Assembly (NCBI GenBank): GCA_965653565.1 | Contig: CBFHAI010000025.1 | Location: forward strand, 1 to 64,000 | Origin: JALCLA01 sp965653565 | GTDB taxonomy: Bacteria; Pseudomonadota; Gammaproteobacteria; Xanthomonadales; Xanthomonadaceae | Direction: 5' to 3' | Length of the DNA: 64,000 nucleotides | Shown: positions 44,599 through 53,959 of the stretch, piece by piece | How positions within the stretch are numbered: position 1 is the first letter of the stretch | Layout of the letters: each line of letters begins with the position of its first letter | Made by a program: the position numbers and the translations under genes | The notes under the pieces: generated by a model | What the model saw: the letters and a program-made list of their open reading frames with translations, nothing else | The model's database searches: none | Told to the model about the DNA's origin: nothing

Positions 44599-46767
44599 AT
44601 GCGCGTGAATGCCGTGACTCATCCCTCCCGTCGCACCTTCCTCAAAACCACCGCATTCGTCGGCGGCGGCCTGATGCTCGGCTTCCTGGTGCCTGGTGCG
44701 AACCGCTTCGCCGCCGCGCAGGAAGGCGCCGCGACCGCGGCCTTCGTACCGAACGCCTTCCTGCGCGTCGGCACCGACGACACCGTCACCGTGCTGCTCG
44801 CGCATTCGGAAATGGGCCAGGGCATCTGGACCGCGCTGCCGATGCTGATCGCCGAAGAGCTAGATGCCGACTGGACAAAAATCCGCGTCGAACACGGCCC
44901 GGCCGCGCCGGCCTACGCGCACACCATGTTCGGCATGCAGATGACGGGCGGTTCGACCAGCACGTCCACCGAGTTCGAACGTTATCGCCAGGCCGGTGCT
45001 GCGGCGCGTTCGATGCTGGTGCAGGCGGCTGCGACCAAGTTCGGCGTCGCGCCGGCCGACGTGCGCACCGAAAAAGGTTTCGCGATCGCCGGCGACAAAC
45101 GCATCAGTTACGGCGAGCTCGCCGATGCGGCGGCGAAGCTGCCGGCGCCAGATGCGGCGACCCTGAAGCTGAAAGACGCGAAGAACTGGACGCTGATCGG
45201 CAAACCCACGCAGCGCCTGGACACGCCGGAAAAGATCACCGGCCGCGCGAAGTTCGGCATGGACGTGCAGTTCGAAGGCCTGCTCACTGCGCTCGTGGCG
45301 CGCGCGCCGGTGTTCGGTGGCACGGTGAAATCGTTCGACGATGCAGCCGCACGCGCGGTGGCCGGCGTGCGCAACGTGGTGCAGGTGCCGAGCGGCGTGG
45401 CCGTGGTGGCCGATAATTTCTGGGCCGCGAAACTCGGTCGCGATGCGCTGAAAGTCGAGTGGGATCGCGGCCCGAACGCCGGCCTCGACTCGCAGAAGCT
45501 GCTCGCTGATTTCCGCGCCGCCGCCGCCGGCGACGGTGCCGTGGCGGCGGAAAAAGGCGATGCGAAGGCGGCGCTTTCGAAAGCGGCGAAGACGCTCGAC
45601 GTCGAATACGTCACGCCGTATCTGGCGCACGCGGCGATGGAACCGTTGAACTGCACGGTGAAGATTTCGGCCGACAAATGCGATGTCTGGGTCGGCACGC
45701 AGTTCCAGACGCTCGATCAGGGCACGGCCGCGCAGATCACCGGGCTCAAGCCCGAACAGGTCACCATCCATACGATGTTCCTCGGCGGCGGTTTCGGCCG
45801 GCGCGCCACGCCGACCTCGGATTTCGTCACCGAGGCCGTGCATATCGCGAAGGCCGCCAACGCGCCGGTGAAAACCGTCTGGACGCGCGAAGACGATATG
45901 CGCGGCGGCTACTACCGTCCGATGTATGTGCAGAAGGCGCGCGTCGGCCTCGACGCCGAGGGCCGGCCAATCGCGTGGGAGCACGTGCTGGTGGGCCAGT
46001 CGATCATGGCCGGCACCATGATGGAAGCGATGATGGTGAAGAACGGCGTCGACGGCACTTCGGTCGAAGGCGCGTCGAATTCACCGTATCTGAGCGAAGT
46101 TCCCGATCATCGTTTCACGCTGCATTCGCCGCAAACCGGCATTCCGGTGCTGTGGTGGCGCTCGGTCGGACACAGCTACAACGCGTTCGTGATGGAAAGC
46201 CTGATCGATGAAATGGCAGCCGCCGCGGGCAAGGATCCGGTGGAATATCGCCGCATGTTGCTGGCGAAACATCCGCGGCATCTGGGCGTATTGAACCTGG
46301 CGGCCGAGAAGGCGGGCTGGGGCACGCCCGTCGCCGCCGGCCGCGCGCGCGGCGTGGCGGTGCACGAATCGTTCGGCAGCTACGTGGCGCATGTCGCGGA
46401 AGTGTCCGTCGACAACGGCGCGATCCGCGTGCATCGCGTCACCTGCGCGATCGACTGCGGTATCGCGGTGAATCCGAGAACGATCGAAGCGCAGCTCGAA
46501 TCGGGCGTCGCGTTCGGCCTCGGCGCGGCGCTGTACGGCGCGATGAGTTTCAAGGACGGCCAGGTCCAACAATCCAACTTCCACGATTATCAAGTATTGC
46601 GGCTCAACCAGATGCCGGCGGTCGACGTGCATATCGTCGCGAGCACGGAAAAACCGAGCGGCGTCGGCGAACCCGGCACGCCGCCGATCGCACCGGCCGT
46701 GGCGAATGCGCTGTTCGCGCTCACCGGCAAGCGCCTGCGCGAATTGCCGCTCAGGCTTCCGGCCTAG
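44599..46767 (+). CDS. Molybdopterin-binding hydroxylase subunit (IorB-like), Tat-exported
   Basis: A 722-aa catalytic subunit of the isoquinoline 1-oxidoreductase beta group. It begins with a twin-arginine signal (SRRTFLKTTAFVGGGLMLGF), so the folded enzyme with cofactor is exported to the periplasm. Family strings include HSEMGQGIWTALPMLIAEEL, GGFGRRATPTSDFVTEAVHI, WWRSVGHSYNAFVMESLIDE, and the C-terminal GVGEPGTPPIAPAVANALFA with the catalytic Glu. The aldehyde or N-heterocycle substrate is not predictable. GGAGA directly abuts ATG 44599, so GTG 44605 (seven bases from GGAG) may be the true start. It probably passes electrons through IorA to the following cytochrome. Confidence 0.9.
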   Translation: MRVNAVTHPSRRTFLKTTAFVGGGLMLGFLVPGANRFAAAQEGAATAAFVPNAFLRVGTDDTVTVLLAHSEMGQGIWTALPMLIAEELDADWTKIRVEHGPAAPAYAHTMFGMQMTGGSTSTSTEFERYRQAGAAARSMLVQAAATKFGVAPADVRTEKGFAIAGDKRISYGELADAAAKLPAPDAATLKLKDAKNWTLIGKPTQRLDTPEKITGRAKFGMDVQFEGLLTALVARAPVFGGTVKSFDDAAARAVAGVRNVVQVPSGVAVVADNFWAAKLGRDALKVEWDRGPNAGLDSQKLLADFRAAAAGDGAVAAEKGDAKAALSKAAKTLDVEYVTPYLAHAAMEPLNCTVKISADKCDVWVGTQFQTLDQGTAAQITGLKPEQVTIHTMFLGGGFGRRATPTSDFVTEAVHIAKAANAPVKTVWTREDDMRGGYYRPMYVQKARVGLDAEGRPIAWEHVLVGQSIMAGTMMEAMMVKNGVDGTSVEGASNSPYLSEVPDHRFTLHSPQTGIPVLWWRSVGHSYNAFVMESLIDEMAAAAGKDPVEYRRMLLAKHPRHLGVLNLAAEKAGWGTPVAAGRARGVAVHESFGSYVAHVAEVSVDNGAIRVHRVTCAIDCGIAVNPRTIEAQLESGVAFGLGAALYGAMSFKDGQVQQSNFHDYQVLRLNQMPAVDVHIVASTEKPSGVGEPGTPPIAPAVANALFALTGKRLRELPLRLPA

Positions 46768-46777
46768 GAGAACGACG

Positions 46778-47368
46778 ATGACGGGCTTTCGATTCGAATC
46801 GATATTGCGCGTGTTGGCGCCGGTCTTGCTCGCATTGCCGCTGATCGGCTGCGGTGCGAATGCGCAGCCGACCGACGCCGGTCTGGCCGCGTTCGCCACC
46901 GTCGAGAAAGTGTTCCAGCATCCGCGCTGCCGCAACTGCCATATCCCCGGTGACAGCCCGCTGCAGTACGACGCCAGCCTCACGCACGTGCCACCCGTGG
47001 CGCGCGGCCCGGCAGGGACCGGCGCGGCCGGGCTGCCGTGTGCCAGTTGCCATGGCGAGCGCAACGCCCCGGCCAGTTACGTCAGCAATACGCCGCCCGG
47101 CGCGCCGCATTGGTCGCTGCCGCCGCCCGAGCACAAGATGGCGTGGATCGGCGTGCCGGCCGCGACGCTGTGCGCGATGATCAAGGATCGCTCGCAGAAC
47201 GGCGATCGCGATCTGGAAGCGATGTTCGAGCATGTCGACAAGGACAAGCTGGTGTTGTGGGGCTGGGAGCCGGGTGTCGGTCGTGCGCCGGTCGATGTGC
47301 CGCACAAGGAGTTCTCTGGAGCATTCCGCACCTGGGTGGACGCTGGGGCGCCGTGTCCTGCGGGGTGA
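46778..47368 (+). CDS. Diheme c-type cytochrome lipoprotein
   Basis: A 196-aa protein with a lipoprotein signal (LLALPLIGC, Cys25) and two heme-binding motifs, CRNCH (51-55) and CASCH (88-92). It therefore sits in the periplasm, lipid-anchored. It starts ten bases after the hydroxylase gene, with GGAG before ATG 46778. It is very likely the electron acceptor of the exported molybdenum enzyme. It does not resemble a standard cytochrome c fold closely, and the spacing between hemes is short. Confidence 0.8.
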   Translation: MTGFRFESILRVLAPVLLALPLIGCGANAQPTDAGLAAFATVEKVFQHPRCRNCHIPGDSPLQYDASLTHVPPVARGPAGTGAAGLPCASCHGERNAPASYVSNTPPGAPHWSLPPPEHKMAWIGVPAATLCAMIKDRSQNGDRDLEAMFEHVDKDKLVLWGWEPGVGRAPVDVPHKEFSGAFRTWVDAGAPCPAG

Positions 47369-47476
47369 GGGACCGGCCGCCGTTGTGGTCAGCTAATCTA
47401 GAAACCGTTCGCGGTGAGCCTGTCGAACCACCGGCGTCACGCCCTCATGCACGTTTCTGATTGGCGGACGTGAAAC

Positions 47477-47511
47477 AAAAAGGGACGCCGCTTTCGCGAC
47501 GTCCCTTTTTT
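47477..47511. terminator. Bidirectional rho-independent terminator
   Basis: AAAAAGGGACG (47477-47487) pairs with CGTCCCTTTTT (47500-47510), with a 12-base loop. T-tracts occur on both strands. It serves the hydroxylase operon (+) and prc (-). It is the only classic two-sided terminator in the window. Confidence 0.85.
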
Positions 47512-47554
47512 CTTTCCCGTTTTGGTAGCGCCGTGTCGCGCTAACGAACCCTCA

Positions 47555-49726
47555 TCAATCGCGGCGCGGCATGTTCTCGCCCTGCTCCGGATGCACCCGC
47601 GCTGCCAGTGCGCGATCGGTGCTCAGCAGGTCGATCGCATCGGCCAGCACGTGCGCGGCTTCGCGCACCAGCGCGTCGGGCTTCTCGTCTTTTTCGTCTT
47701 CACGGGCGGCTTCGGCGGCGAGGTCGCGTTCGTCCGATTGCAGGCCGTCGTCGGTCTGCTGCGCCAGATCGCTGTCTTCTTCCGCCAGACCCGCCGCCTT
47801 GCGTTGGGCTTCGCGCTGTTTGCGGCGGGCTTCCTGCTGGTCGCGTTCGGCGCGGCGGTCGGCTTCGTTGAGCGAAATCTGTTTGTCGGCACGCTGTTTG
47901 CGGTATTCGGCGACGTCCTCGCTCCACCAGCGGAATTCCTGGTCCGACTGCGCGCGCGACGCGTGGCGCTTCTGCAGGATCGGCAGCAGCGGCGAGAAGT
48001 TGGCTTCGCTGCGATAGGCGGCCTTGTCGATCTGCGTCCACGGCAGCGCGTTGTCGTAGGCGCTTTCGCCATAGTCGGCGGCGTCGAGCGTCACCGGGAA
48101 GGCGATGTCGGGCGACACGCCCTTGTGCTGGGTCGAGCCGCCGTCGATGCGGAAGAACTGCGCGACGGTGAGCTTCAACTGGCCCAGGCCGGGCTCCTCG
48201 CCCCGCGCGAACATGTCGAGATCGACCAGGTTCTGCACGGTGCCCTTGCCGAAGGTCGGTTCGCCGATGATCAGGCCGCGGCCGTAATCCTGGATCGCGG
48301 CGGCGAAGATTTCCGAGGCCGAGGCCGACGAACGATTCACCAGTACCGCCAGCGGACCGTCCCACGAGGTGCCGCGCGTCGGGTCGCTTTCGACCTGCAC
48401 GCGCTTGTTGGAATCCTTCACCTGCACCACCGGGCCTTCGTCGATGAACAGGCCGGTGAGTTCGATCGCCTCGGTGAGCGAACCGCCGCCGTTGTTGCGC
48501 AGGTCGATGACCAGGCCGTCGACTTTTTCGGCTTTCAGTTCGGTGAGCAGCCTCTGCACATCGCGCGTGGCCGAGCGGTAGTCGGATTCGTCGCGCCGGC
48601 GGCCTTCGAAATCCTGATAGAAGGTCGGCAGTTCGATGACGCCGATGCGGCGCGTCTTGTCCCCTTCGGTAATCTCGATCACGGTCTGCTTGGCGGCCTG
48701 CTCTTCGAGCTTCACCTTCTGCCGCGCGATCGTCACCAGATCGTGCTTGCCGTCGGGGCCGGCTTCGGCCGGCAGCACGTCGAGGCGCACGTAGGAATCC
48801 TTCGGGCCGCGGATCAATTCGACGACATCATCGATGCGCCAGCCGATCACATCGGTGATCGGGCCTTCCTTGCCCTGGCCCACGCCGACGATGCGATCGC
48901 CGACCTTGATCTGCTTGGACAGATCGGCCGGGCCGCCGGGCACGATGGAGCGGATGACGGTGTATTCCTCGTCGTCGCGCTGCAGCACCGCACCGATGCC
49001 TTCGAGCGACAGGCGCATCGAAATATTGAAGTTTTCGGTGGTGCGCGGATTCATGTAGGCGGTATGCGGCTCGATGGCGCTGGCATACGCGTTCATGAAG
49101 CTCTGGAACAGATCTTCCGAGCTGATTTCGCGCACCCGCTCTTCGAAGTTCTTGTAGCGCTTGTCGAGCGTGGTGCGGATCGCGGGCATTTCCTTGCCGG
49201 CGAGCTTCAGGCGCAGCACATCGTTCTTGACGCGCTTGCGCCACAGTTCGTCGAGCTGCTCGGGGGTGACGGCCCAGGGCGCTTCTTCGCGATCGAAATC
49301 GTAGGATTCCTTGGCGCTGAAATCGAACTCCTGCTTGAGCAGGTCGCGCGCCTTGCCGGTGCGTTCGGCGACGCGCTGCACGTAGACGTTGAAGATGTCG
49401 AAGGCCGGGCGCAGCTGGCGATCGCGCAGGGCGTCGTCGAAACTGGTGCGGTAACCGGCGAAGCGATCGATGTCGCTCTTGAGGAAGAAGGCGCGGTCGC
49501 CGTCGAGCGAATCGAGATAGCCGTCGAAGATTTTCTCCGACAGCACATCATCGAGCGGCGCGGGCTTGTAGTGGAAGCGGCTGTTGCTGAGCAATTGCGC
49601 CACCCAGGCCGCGGTTTCGGCCTGCTTGTCGGTGGGCGCCAGCGCCACGTCCGCATCGGCGGGTTTGGCGGCGGCCGAACCGACGGCGGCGGCAAGCAGG
49701 AGGGGGAGCAAAGCACGCTTCAACAT
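47555..49726 (-). CDS. prc: Tail-specific carboxy-terminal protease
   Basis: A 723-aa periplasmic S41 protease (Tsp/Prc). It has a signal peptide (MLKRALLPLLLAAAVGSAAA) and an N-terminal helical domain. The PDZ domain includes SLEGIGAVLQRDDEEYTVIR and IVPGGPADLSKQIKVGDRIV. The protease core has the catalytic Ser in NRSSASASEIFAAAIQDYG and Lys in GEPTFGKGTVQ. A long charged C-terminal domain follows. It trims or degrades periplasmic proteins with hydrophobic C-termini, including lipoproteins and penicillin-binding protein 3 in E. coli. Start ATG 49726 is fixed by the signal peptide; the frame is open to 49828. Confidence 0.93.
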   Translation of the reverse strand: MLKRALLPLLLAAAVGSAAAKPADADVALAPTDKQAETAAWVAQLLSNSRFHYKPAPLDDVLSEKIFDGYLDSLDGDRAFFLKSDIDRFAGYRTSFDDALRDRQLRPAFDIFNVYVQRVAERTGKARDLLKQEFDFSAKESYDFDREEAPWAVTPEQLDELWRKRVKNDVLRLKLAGKEMPAIRTTLDKRYKNFEERVREISSEDLFQSFMNAYASAIEPHTAYMNPRTTENFNISMRLSLEGIGAVLQRDDEEYTVIRSIVPGGPADLSKQIKVGDRIVGVGQGKEGPITDVIGWRIDDVVELIRGPKDSYVRLDVLPAEAGPDGKHDLVTIARQKVKLEEQAAKQTVIEITEGDKTRRIGVIELPTFYQDFEGRRRDESDYRSATRDVQRLLTELKAEKVDGLVIDLRNNGGGSLTEAIELTGLFIDEGPVVQVKDSNKRVQVESDPTRGTSWDGPLAVLVNRSSASASEIFAAAIQDYGRGLIIGEPTFGKGTVQNLVDLDMFARGEEPGLGQLKLTVAQFFRIDGGSTQHKGVSPDIAFPVTLDAADYGESAYDNALPWTQIDKAAYRSEANFSPLLPILQKRHASRAQSDQEFRWWSEDVAEYRKQRADKQISLNEADRRAERDQQEARRKQREAQRKAAGLAEEDSDLAQQTDDGLQSDERDLAAEAAREDEKDEKPDALVREAAHVLADAIDLLSTDRALAARVHPEQGENMPRRD

Positions 49727-49985
49727 GGATGACCTCGCGGGAAGGGAGTCCGCAATGTGACGATACCGTAGAGTCGATGAGATCGCGCCCGGCGGGCCGA
49801 TTTCAAGGTCGATCCCTGTATCGGGCATTCAGGGACCAGTGCGAGCGGACGCGACGGCGGACGGCACGCTCGCAGCCAGCTTGAGCCAGGCAAGTCGGCC
49901 CGGCGTGTGCCTTTCGTCCCGGACCGCTTCGATCCGGCCCGCATTCCGGGGTTTTCGTCGCGTGTCGTTCAGGCGATTCGGCCGT

Positions 49986-50975
49986 TCACGCGACGTCGAC
50001 GAAACCGGCTTCGGCCGCCATGCGATCGGCGTGATACGACGAGCGCACCAGCGGCCCGGAGGCCACGTGGGTGAAGCCCAGTTCCTGGCCCAGCGTCTCG
50101 AGCGCCTTGAACTCTTCGGGCGTCCAGTAGCGCAGCACCGGGTGATGATGCGCGGTGGGCTGCAGGTATTGGCCGATGGTCACCATATCGACGTCGTGGG
50201 CGCGCAGATCGCGCAGCGCCTCGACCACCTGTTCCCAGGTTTCGCCCAGGCCCAGCATGATGCCGGACTTGGTCGGCACCTCGGGATGCTGCTCGCCGAA
50301 GCGCTTCAACAGCTGCAGCGACCAGTCGTAGTCGGCGCCCGGACGCACGTTCGGATACAGCGCGCGCACGGTTTCCAGATTGTGGTTGAAGACGTCGGGC
50401 GGATTGTCCTTCAGGGCTTCCAGCGCGCGGTCCATGCGGCCTTTGCCGCGGAAATCCGGCGTCAGGATTTCGATTTTCAAGCTCGGGCTGAATTCGCGCG
50501 CGAAGCGGATGCATTCGGCGAAATGCGCCGCGCCGCCGTCGCGCAGATCGTCGCGATCGACCGAGGTGATGACGACATAGCGCAAGCCCATGTCGCGGAT
50601 GGTGTGCGCGAGCTTCAGCGGCTCGGCGGCATCGGGCGGCTTCGGCCGGCCGTGTGCCACGTCGCAGAAGCTGCAGCGGCGCGTGCAGACTTCGCCGAGC
50701 ACCATGAAAGTGGCGGTGCCGTGGCTGAAACACTCGTGGATGTTCGGGCACGAGGCTTCCTCGCACACCGTCACCAGCGAGTTTTCGCGCAGCTTGGCCT
50801 TGAGCTTCTGGACTGCGTTGCCCGAAGGGATGCGCACGCGAATCCACGACGGTTTGCGCAGCGCCGGCGCGTTGGCGTCGAACGACACCGGGCTGCGCGC
50901 GATCTTGCTTTCGCCGAGCTGCTTTTCGCCGACCACCAGCAGGGGAATGGCCTTGTCGGCCGCGATTTCGCTCAT
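49986..50975 (-). CDS. lipA: Lipoyl synthase
   Basis: A 329-aa radical SAM enzyme that inserts two sulfurs into octanoyl groups on E2 and GcvH proteins. It has the auxiliary cluster cysteines 71, 76 and 82 (VCEEASCPNIHECF) and the SAM cluster CTRRCSFC (97, 101, 104). Other conserved runs are TSVDRDDLRDGGA, GIMLGLGETWEQV and the C-terminal SGPLVRSSYHADRM with the serine ligand. The start overlaps the lipB stop by four bases. Confidence 0.97.
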   Translation of the reverse strand: MSEIAADKAIPLLVVGEKQLGESKIARSPVSFDANAPALRKPSWIRVRIPSGNAVQKLKAKLRENSLVTVCEEASCPNIHECFSHGTATFMVLGEVCTRRCSFCDVAHGRPKPPDAAEPLKLAHTIRDMGLRYVVITSVDRDDLRDGGAAHFAECIRFAREFSPSLKIEILTPDFRGKGRMDRALEALKDNPPDVFNHNLETVRALYPNVRPGADYDWSLQLLKRFGEQHPEVPTKSGIMLGLGETWEQVVEALRDLRAHDVDMVTIGQYLQPTAHHHPVLRYWTPEEFKALETLGQELGFTHVASGPLVRSSYHADRMAAEAGFVDVA

Positions 50976-51682
50976 GGATTCACTCGGGGACTGACGGCGG
51001 CGAGCGGCAAGTCGGGCGACGCGTTGAAAGGCGCCAGGCCGAGCTGTCGAGCCAGTTCGCGCACCAGGATCGGTTTGACCGCGGCAGGATCGTCGGGACC
51101 GCCCAAGTCTACCACCTGGGTCACCGCCAGCCCCTGGAAACCGCAGGGGTTGATGCGCGCGTACGGCGCCAGATCCATCGAAATATTGAAGGCCAGCCCG
51201 TGGAAACTGCAGCCGCGCCGCACCCGCAGGCCGAGCGCCATCACCTTGGCGCCACGCACGTAGATGCCGGGCGCGCCGTCGCGGCGCGCGCCGTCGATGT
51301 TCCAGGTCGCCAGCGTGTCGATGACGGCTTGTTCGATGCGCGTCACCAGGTCGCGCACGCCGAGGCCGGCGCGGCGCAGATCGATCATCGGATAGGCCAC
51401 GATCTGGCCCGGCCCGTGGTAGGTCACCTGCCCGCCGCGATCGACCTGCACCACCGGGATATCGCCCGGCGCCAGCACATGCTCGGCCTTGCCGGCCTGG
51501 CCCTGGGTGAAGACGGGATCGTGCTCGACCAACCACAGTTCGTCGTCGGTGTCCGGGCCGCGCGCGTCGGTGAAGGCCTGCATCGCATGCCATACCGGTG
51601 CGTAGGCGCGGCGGCCGAGATCGCGCACGCGCCACGGCAGCGGCGCGGCGGAACGAGCGCGCGCGGCGGCTAGATCGTCCAC
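50972..51682 (-). CDS. lipB: Octanoyltransferase
   Basis: A 236-aa protein that moves octanoyl groups from acyl-carrier protein to lipoyl domains, the step before LipA. Conserved strings are DELWLVEHDPVFTQGQAGKA, VDRGGQVTYHGPGQIVAYPM, GLRVRRGCSFHGLAFNISMD and the catalytic cysteine in RINPCGF. It overlaps DUF493 gene sequence at its start and the lipA start at its end, giving the classic ybeD-lipB-lipA operon. Confidence 0.96.
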   Translation of the reverse strand: MDDLAAARARSAAPLPWRVRDLGRRAYAPVWHAMQAFTDARGPDTDDELWLVEHDPVFTQGQAGKAEHVLAPGDIPVVQVDRGGQVTYHGPGQIVAYPMIDLRRAGLGVRDLVTRIEQAVIDTLATWNIDGARRDGAPGIYVRGAKVMALGLRVRRGCSFHGLAFNISMDLAPYARINPCGFQGLAVTQVVDLGGPDDPAAVKPILVRELARQLGLAPFNASPDLPLAAVSPRVNP

Positions 51683-51960
51683 TTCACTTCGGGATGGGTG
51701 CGCAGCGCGGCGTGGGCGGCGTCGTACTGCTCGCGGTTTTCCGCGCGGAAGGCGATCCGCACCGACACGAAACGGCCCGCACTCGAGGCGCGCACATTGC
51801 AGCTCTCGCGCACCACCGGCACGCCGGCGGCTTCGAGCAGCGCCGGCAGTTCTTCGTCGAGGCGGGCTTCGGCCGGCCCCATCGCCGTCAGCTCGAAGGT
51901 GCCGGGGAACTGGAACCCGTGGTCCGGATTCTCGCTGTGGAGGTCGGTGGGCTTGATCAT
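51670..51960 (-). CDS. ybeD: DUF493 (YbeD) family protein
   Basis: A 96-aa protein with the compact alpha-beta fold of the YbeD/DUF493 family (FQFPGTFELTAMGP, VRESCNVRASSAGRFVSVRI). The function is unknown; it is thought to be regulatory and to resemble ACT-like domains. It is always found with lipB in enterics, as here. MIKPTDLHSE at 51960 is the start, and its last 13 bases overlap lipB. Confidence 0.88.
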   Translation of the reverse strand: MIKPTDLHSENPDHGFQFPGTFELTAMGPAEARLDEELPALLEAAGVPVVRESCNVRASSAGRFVSVRIAFRAENREQYDAAHAALRTHPEVKWTI

Positions 51961-52021
51961 GCAGCCCATTATCGGGGGGAATCGGGGGTTTCCCAAGCGG
52001 GACCGGAGCCGCGCTCGCACC

Positions 52022-53959
52022 CTACTCGTAGGCCAGCGCCGCCACCGGATCGAGCCGCGCCGCCTTGCGCGCCGGCAGGTAGCCGAACACCACGCCGGTC
52101 AGGAACGCGCAGCTGAAGGCCAGCACCGGCGGGCCGACCGAATACGCCACCGGCATGCCGAACGCCTGCACGCCGGCGGCGATCGCCAGGCCCAGCGCCA
52201 CGCCCACCAGCCCGCCGATGCCGCACACCACCAGCGCTTCGGTGTTGAACTGCAGCAGGATGTCGCGCATGCGCGCACCGGTGGCCATGCGGATGCCGAT
52301 TTCGCGGGTGCGCTCGGTGACGCTGACCAGCATGATGTTCATCACGCCGATGCCGCCGACCACCAGCGAAATCGCGGCCACCGAACCCAGCAATGCGGTC
52401 AGCGTATCGGAGGTCGCCGACACCGCCTCTTGCAACGACGCGGTGTTGCGCACCTGGAAATCCGTCGTGCGATGCCGTTCGGTGAGCAATTGGTTGATCG
52501 CCGCTTCGGTTTCCGCGATGCGCTCGCCGTCGGCCACTTTCACCGTGATGCCGCCGAGGAAGGCCTGTCCGAACAAGCGCATCGTGCCGGTGGACAGCGG
52601 CACCAGCGCGACATCGTCCTGATCGCCACCCCAGCCCGACGCACCTTTCGCTTCGAGCACGCCGATCACCTCGAACGGCACGTTGCGCACCAGCACGAAT
52701 TCGCCGACCGGTTCGGGGTTGTCGGGAAACAGATTGCTCGCCACCGTGGCGCCGAGCACCACTACCGGCGCGTAGCCGCGCAAGTCTTCCTCGGTGATGA
52801 AACTGCCGACCGTGGTATCCCAGTCGCGCAGCACGGCGAATGCCGGCCACACGCCCTGCACGGTGGCGCGGTAGTCGCGATTGCCGACGCGCAGCACCTG
52901 CCCCATCGAGCGATCGGGCGAAATGGTTTGCACGTTCGGCACGCTGCGCAGGGCGTCGGCGTCTGCCAGCGTGAGCGTCGCGACATCGCCGCCGCCGCGC
53001 ACGCCGGGCGCACCCGGCCGGATGCTGAGTTGATTGCTGCCCATCGCCGCGATGCGATCGAGCACTTCCTGCTTGCTGCCGTCGCCGATCGCAAGCATCG
53101 CGACCACGGCGGCGACGCCGATCACCACGCCGAGCAAGGTCAAGGCGGTGCGGAACAGATTGCTGCGCATCGAGCGCGCGGCCATTTTCACCGCTTCGCC
53201 GAGCTCGGCGAGCAAGGCACCGGGGCGCGGCTCGCCGAGCGATCGCGGCGCGGCGAAACCGGTTGGACGCGTACCACGGCGTTCGTCGCGCAGCACGCGG
53301 CCGTCTTTCAGTTCGATCACGCGTTCGGCGTGCGCGGCGACCGTCGGATCGTGCGTGATCAACACGACGGTGCGGCCGGATTGATGCAGTTGCGCGAGCA
53401 AGGCGAGCACGTCTTCGCCGCTCTGACTGTCGAGCGCGCCGGTGGGTTCATCGGCCAGGATCACCGGCGCATCGTTCATCAGCGCACGGGCGATCGCCAC
53501 GCGCTGCTGCTGGCCGCCGGACAATTGCGTCGGACGATGTCCGGCGCGATCGCCCAGGCCCAGCCGCTGCAGCAGTTCGAGCGCGCGCGCATGCCGCTCG
53601 CGCCGCGAAATTCCGGCGTAGGCCGCGGGAATTTCGACATTTTCCGCGGCACTGGCATCCGACAGCAGGTTGTAGCGCTGGAACACGAAGCCGAAGGCAT
53701 CGCGCCGCAACGCGGCGAGTTCGTCGCCGTCGAGTTGCGAAACGTTGCGACCGAGAACTTCGTAAGTCCCCGACGTCGGCCGATCGAGGCAGCCGAGAAT
53801 ATTCATCAGCGTGCTCTTGCCCGAGCCCGACTGGCCCATGATCGCGACGAATTCGCCGGCCGCGATCTCGAGCGTCACCGCATCGAGCGCGATCACTTCG
53901 GCCTCGCCGCTGGCGTAGCGGCGACCGACGTCGCGCAGGCGCAGCAGCATCTGGCTCAT
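52022..53959 (-). CDS. macB: MacB-type ABC transporter (ATPase fused to permease)
   Basis: A 645-aa protein. The N-terminal ATPase (about 1-230) has Walker A GQSGSGKST, signature LSGGQQQRVAIARAL and Walker B VILADEPTGALDSQSGEDV. The first transmembrane helix is at about 268-288 (LTLLGVVIGVAAVVAMLAIG). A large periplasmic domain follows, then the three-helix FtsX-like block at the C-terminus (ISLVVGGIGVMNIMLVSVTE). This mechanotransmission exporter works with the adaptor encoded upstream and an outer-membrane channel not in this window. Cargo could be macrolides, peptides or lipoproteins. It overlaps the macA stop by four bases. Confidence 0.9.
   Translation of the reverse strand: MSQMLLRLRDVGRRYASGEAEVIALDAVTLEIAAGEFVAIMGQSGSGKSTLMNILGCLDRPTSGTYEVLGRNVSQLDGDELAALRRDAFGFVFQRYNLLSDASAAENVEIPAAYAGISRRERHARALELLQRLGLGDRAGHRPTQLSGGQQQRVAIARALMNDAPVILADEPTGALDSQSGEDVLALLAQLHQSGRTVVLITHDPTVAAHAERVIELKDGRVLRDERRGTRPTGFAAPRSLGEPRPGALLAELGEAVKMAARSMRSNLFRTALTLLGVVIGVAAVVAMLAIGDGSKQEVLDRIAAMGSNQLSIRPGAPGVRGGGDVATLTLADADALRSVPNVQTISPDRSMGQVLRVGNRDYRATVQGVWPAFAVLRDWDTTVGSFITEEDLRGYAPVVVLGATVASNLFPDNPEPVGEFVLVRNVPFEVIGVLEAKGASGWGGDQDDVALVPLSTGTMRLFGQAFLGGITVKVADGERIAETEAAINQLLTERHRTTDFQVRNTASLQEAVSATSDTLTALLGSVAAISLVVGGIGVMNIMLVSVTERTREIGIRMATGARMRDILLQFNTEALVVCGIGGLVGVALGLAIAAGVQAFGMPVAYSVGPPVLAFSCAFLTGVVFGYLPARKAARLDPVAALAYE

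Noticed and set aside
47522..49732. A 736-codon plus-strand frame over prc
   Set aside because: No family similarity; prc has clear PDZ, Ser and Lys motifs on the other strand.
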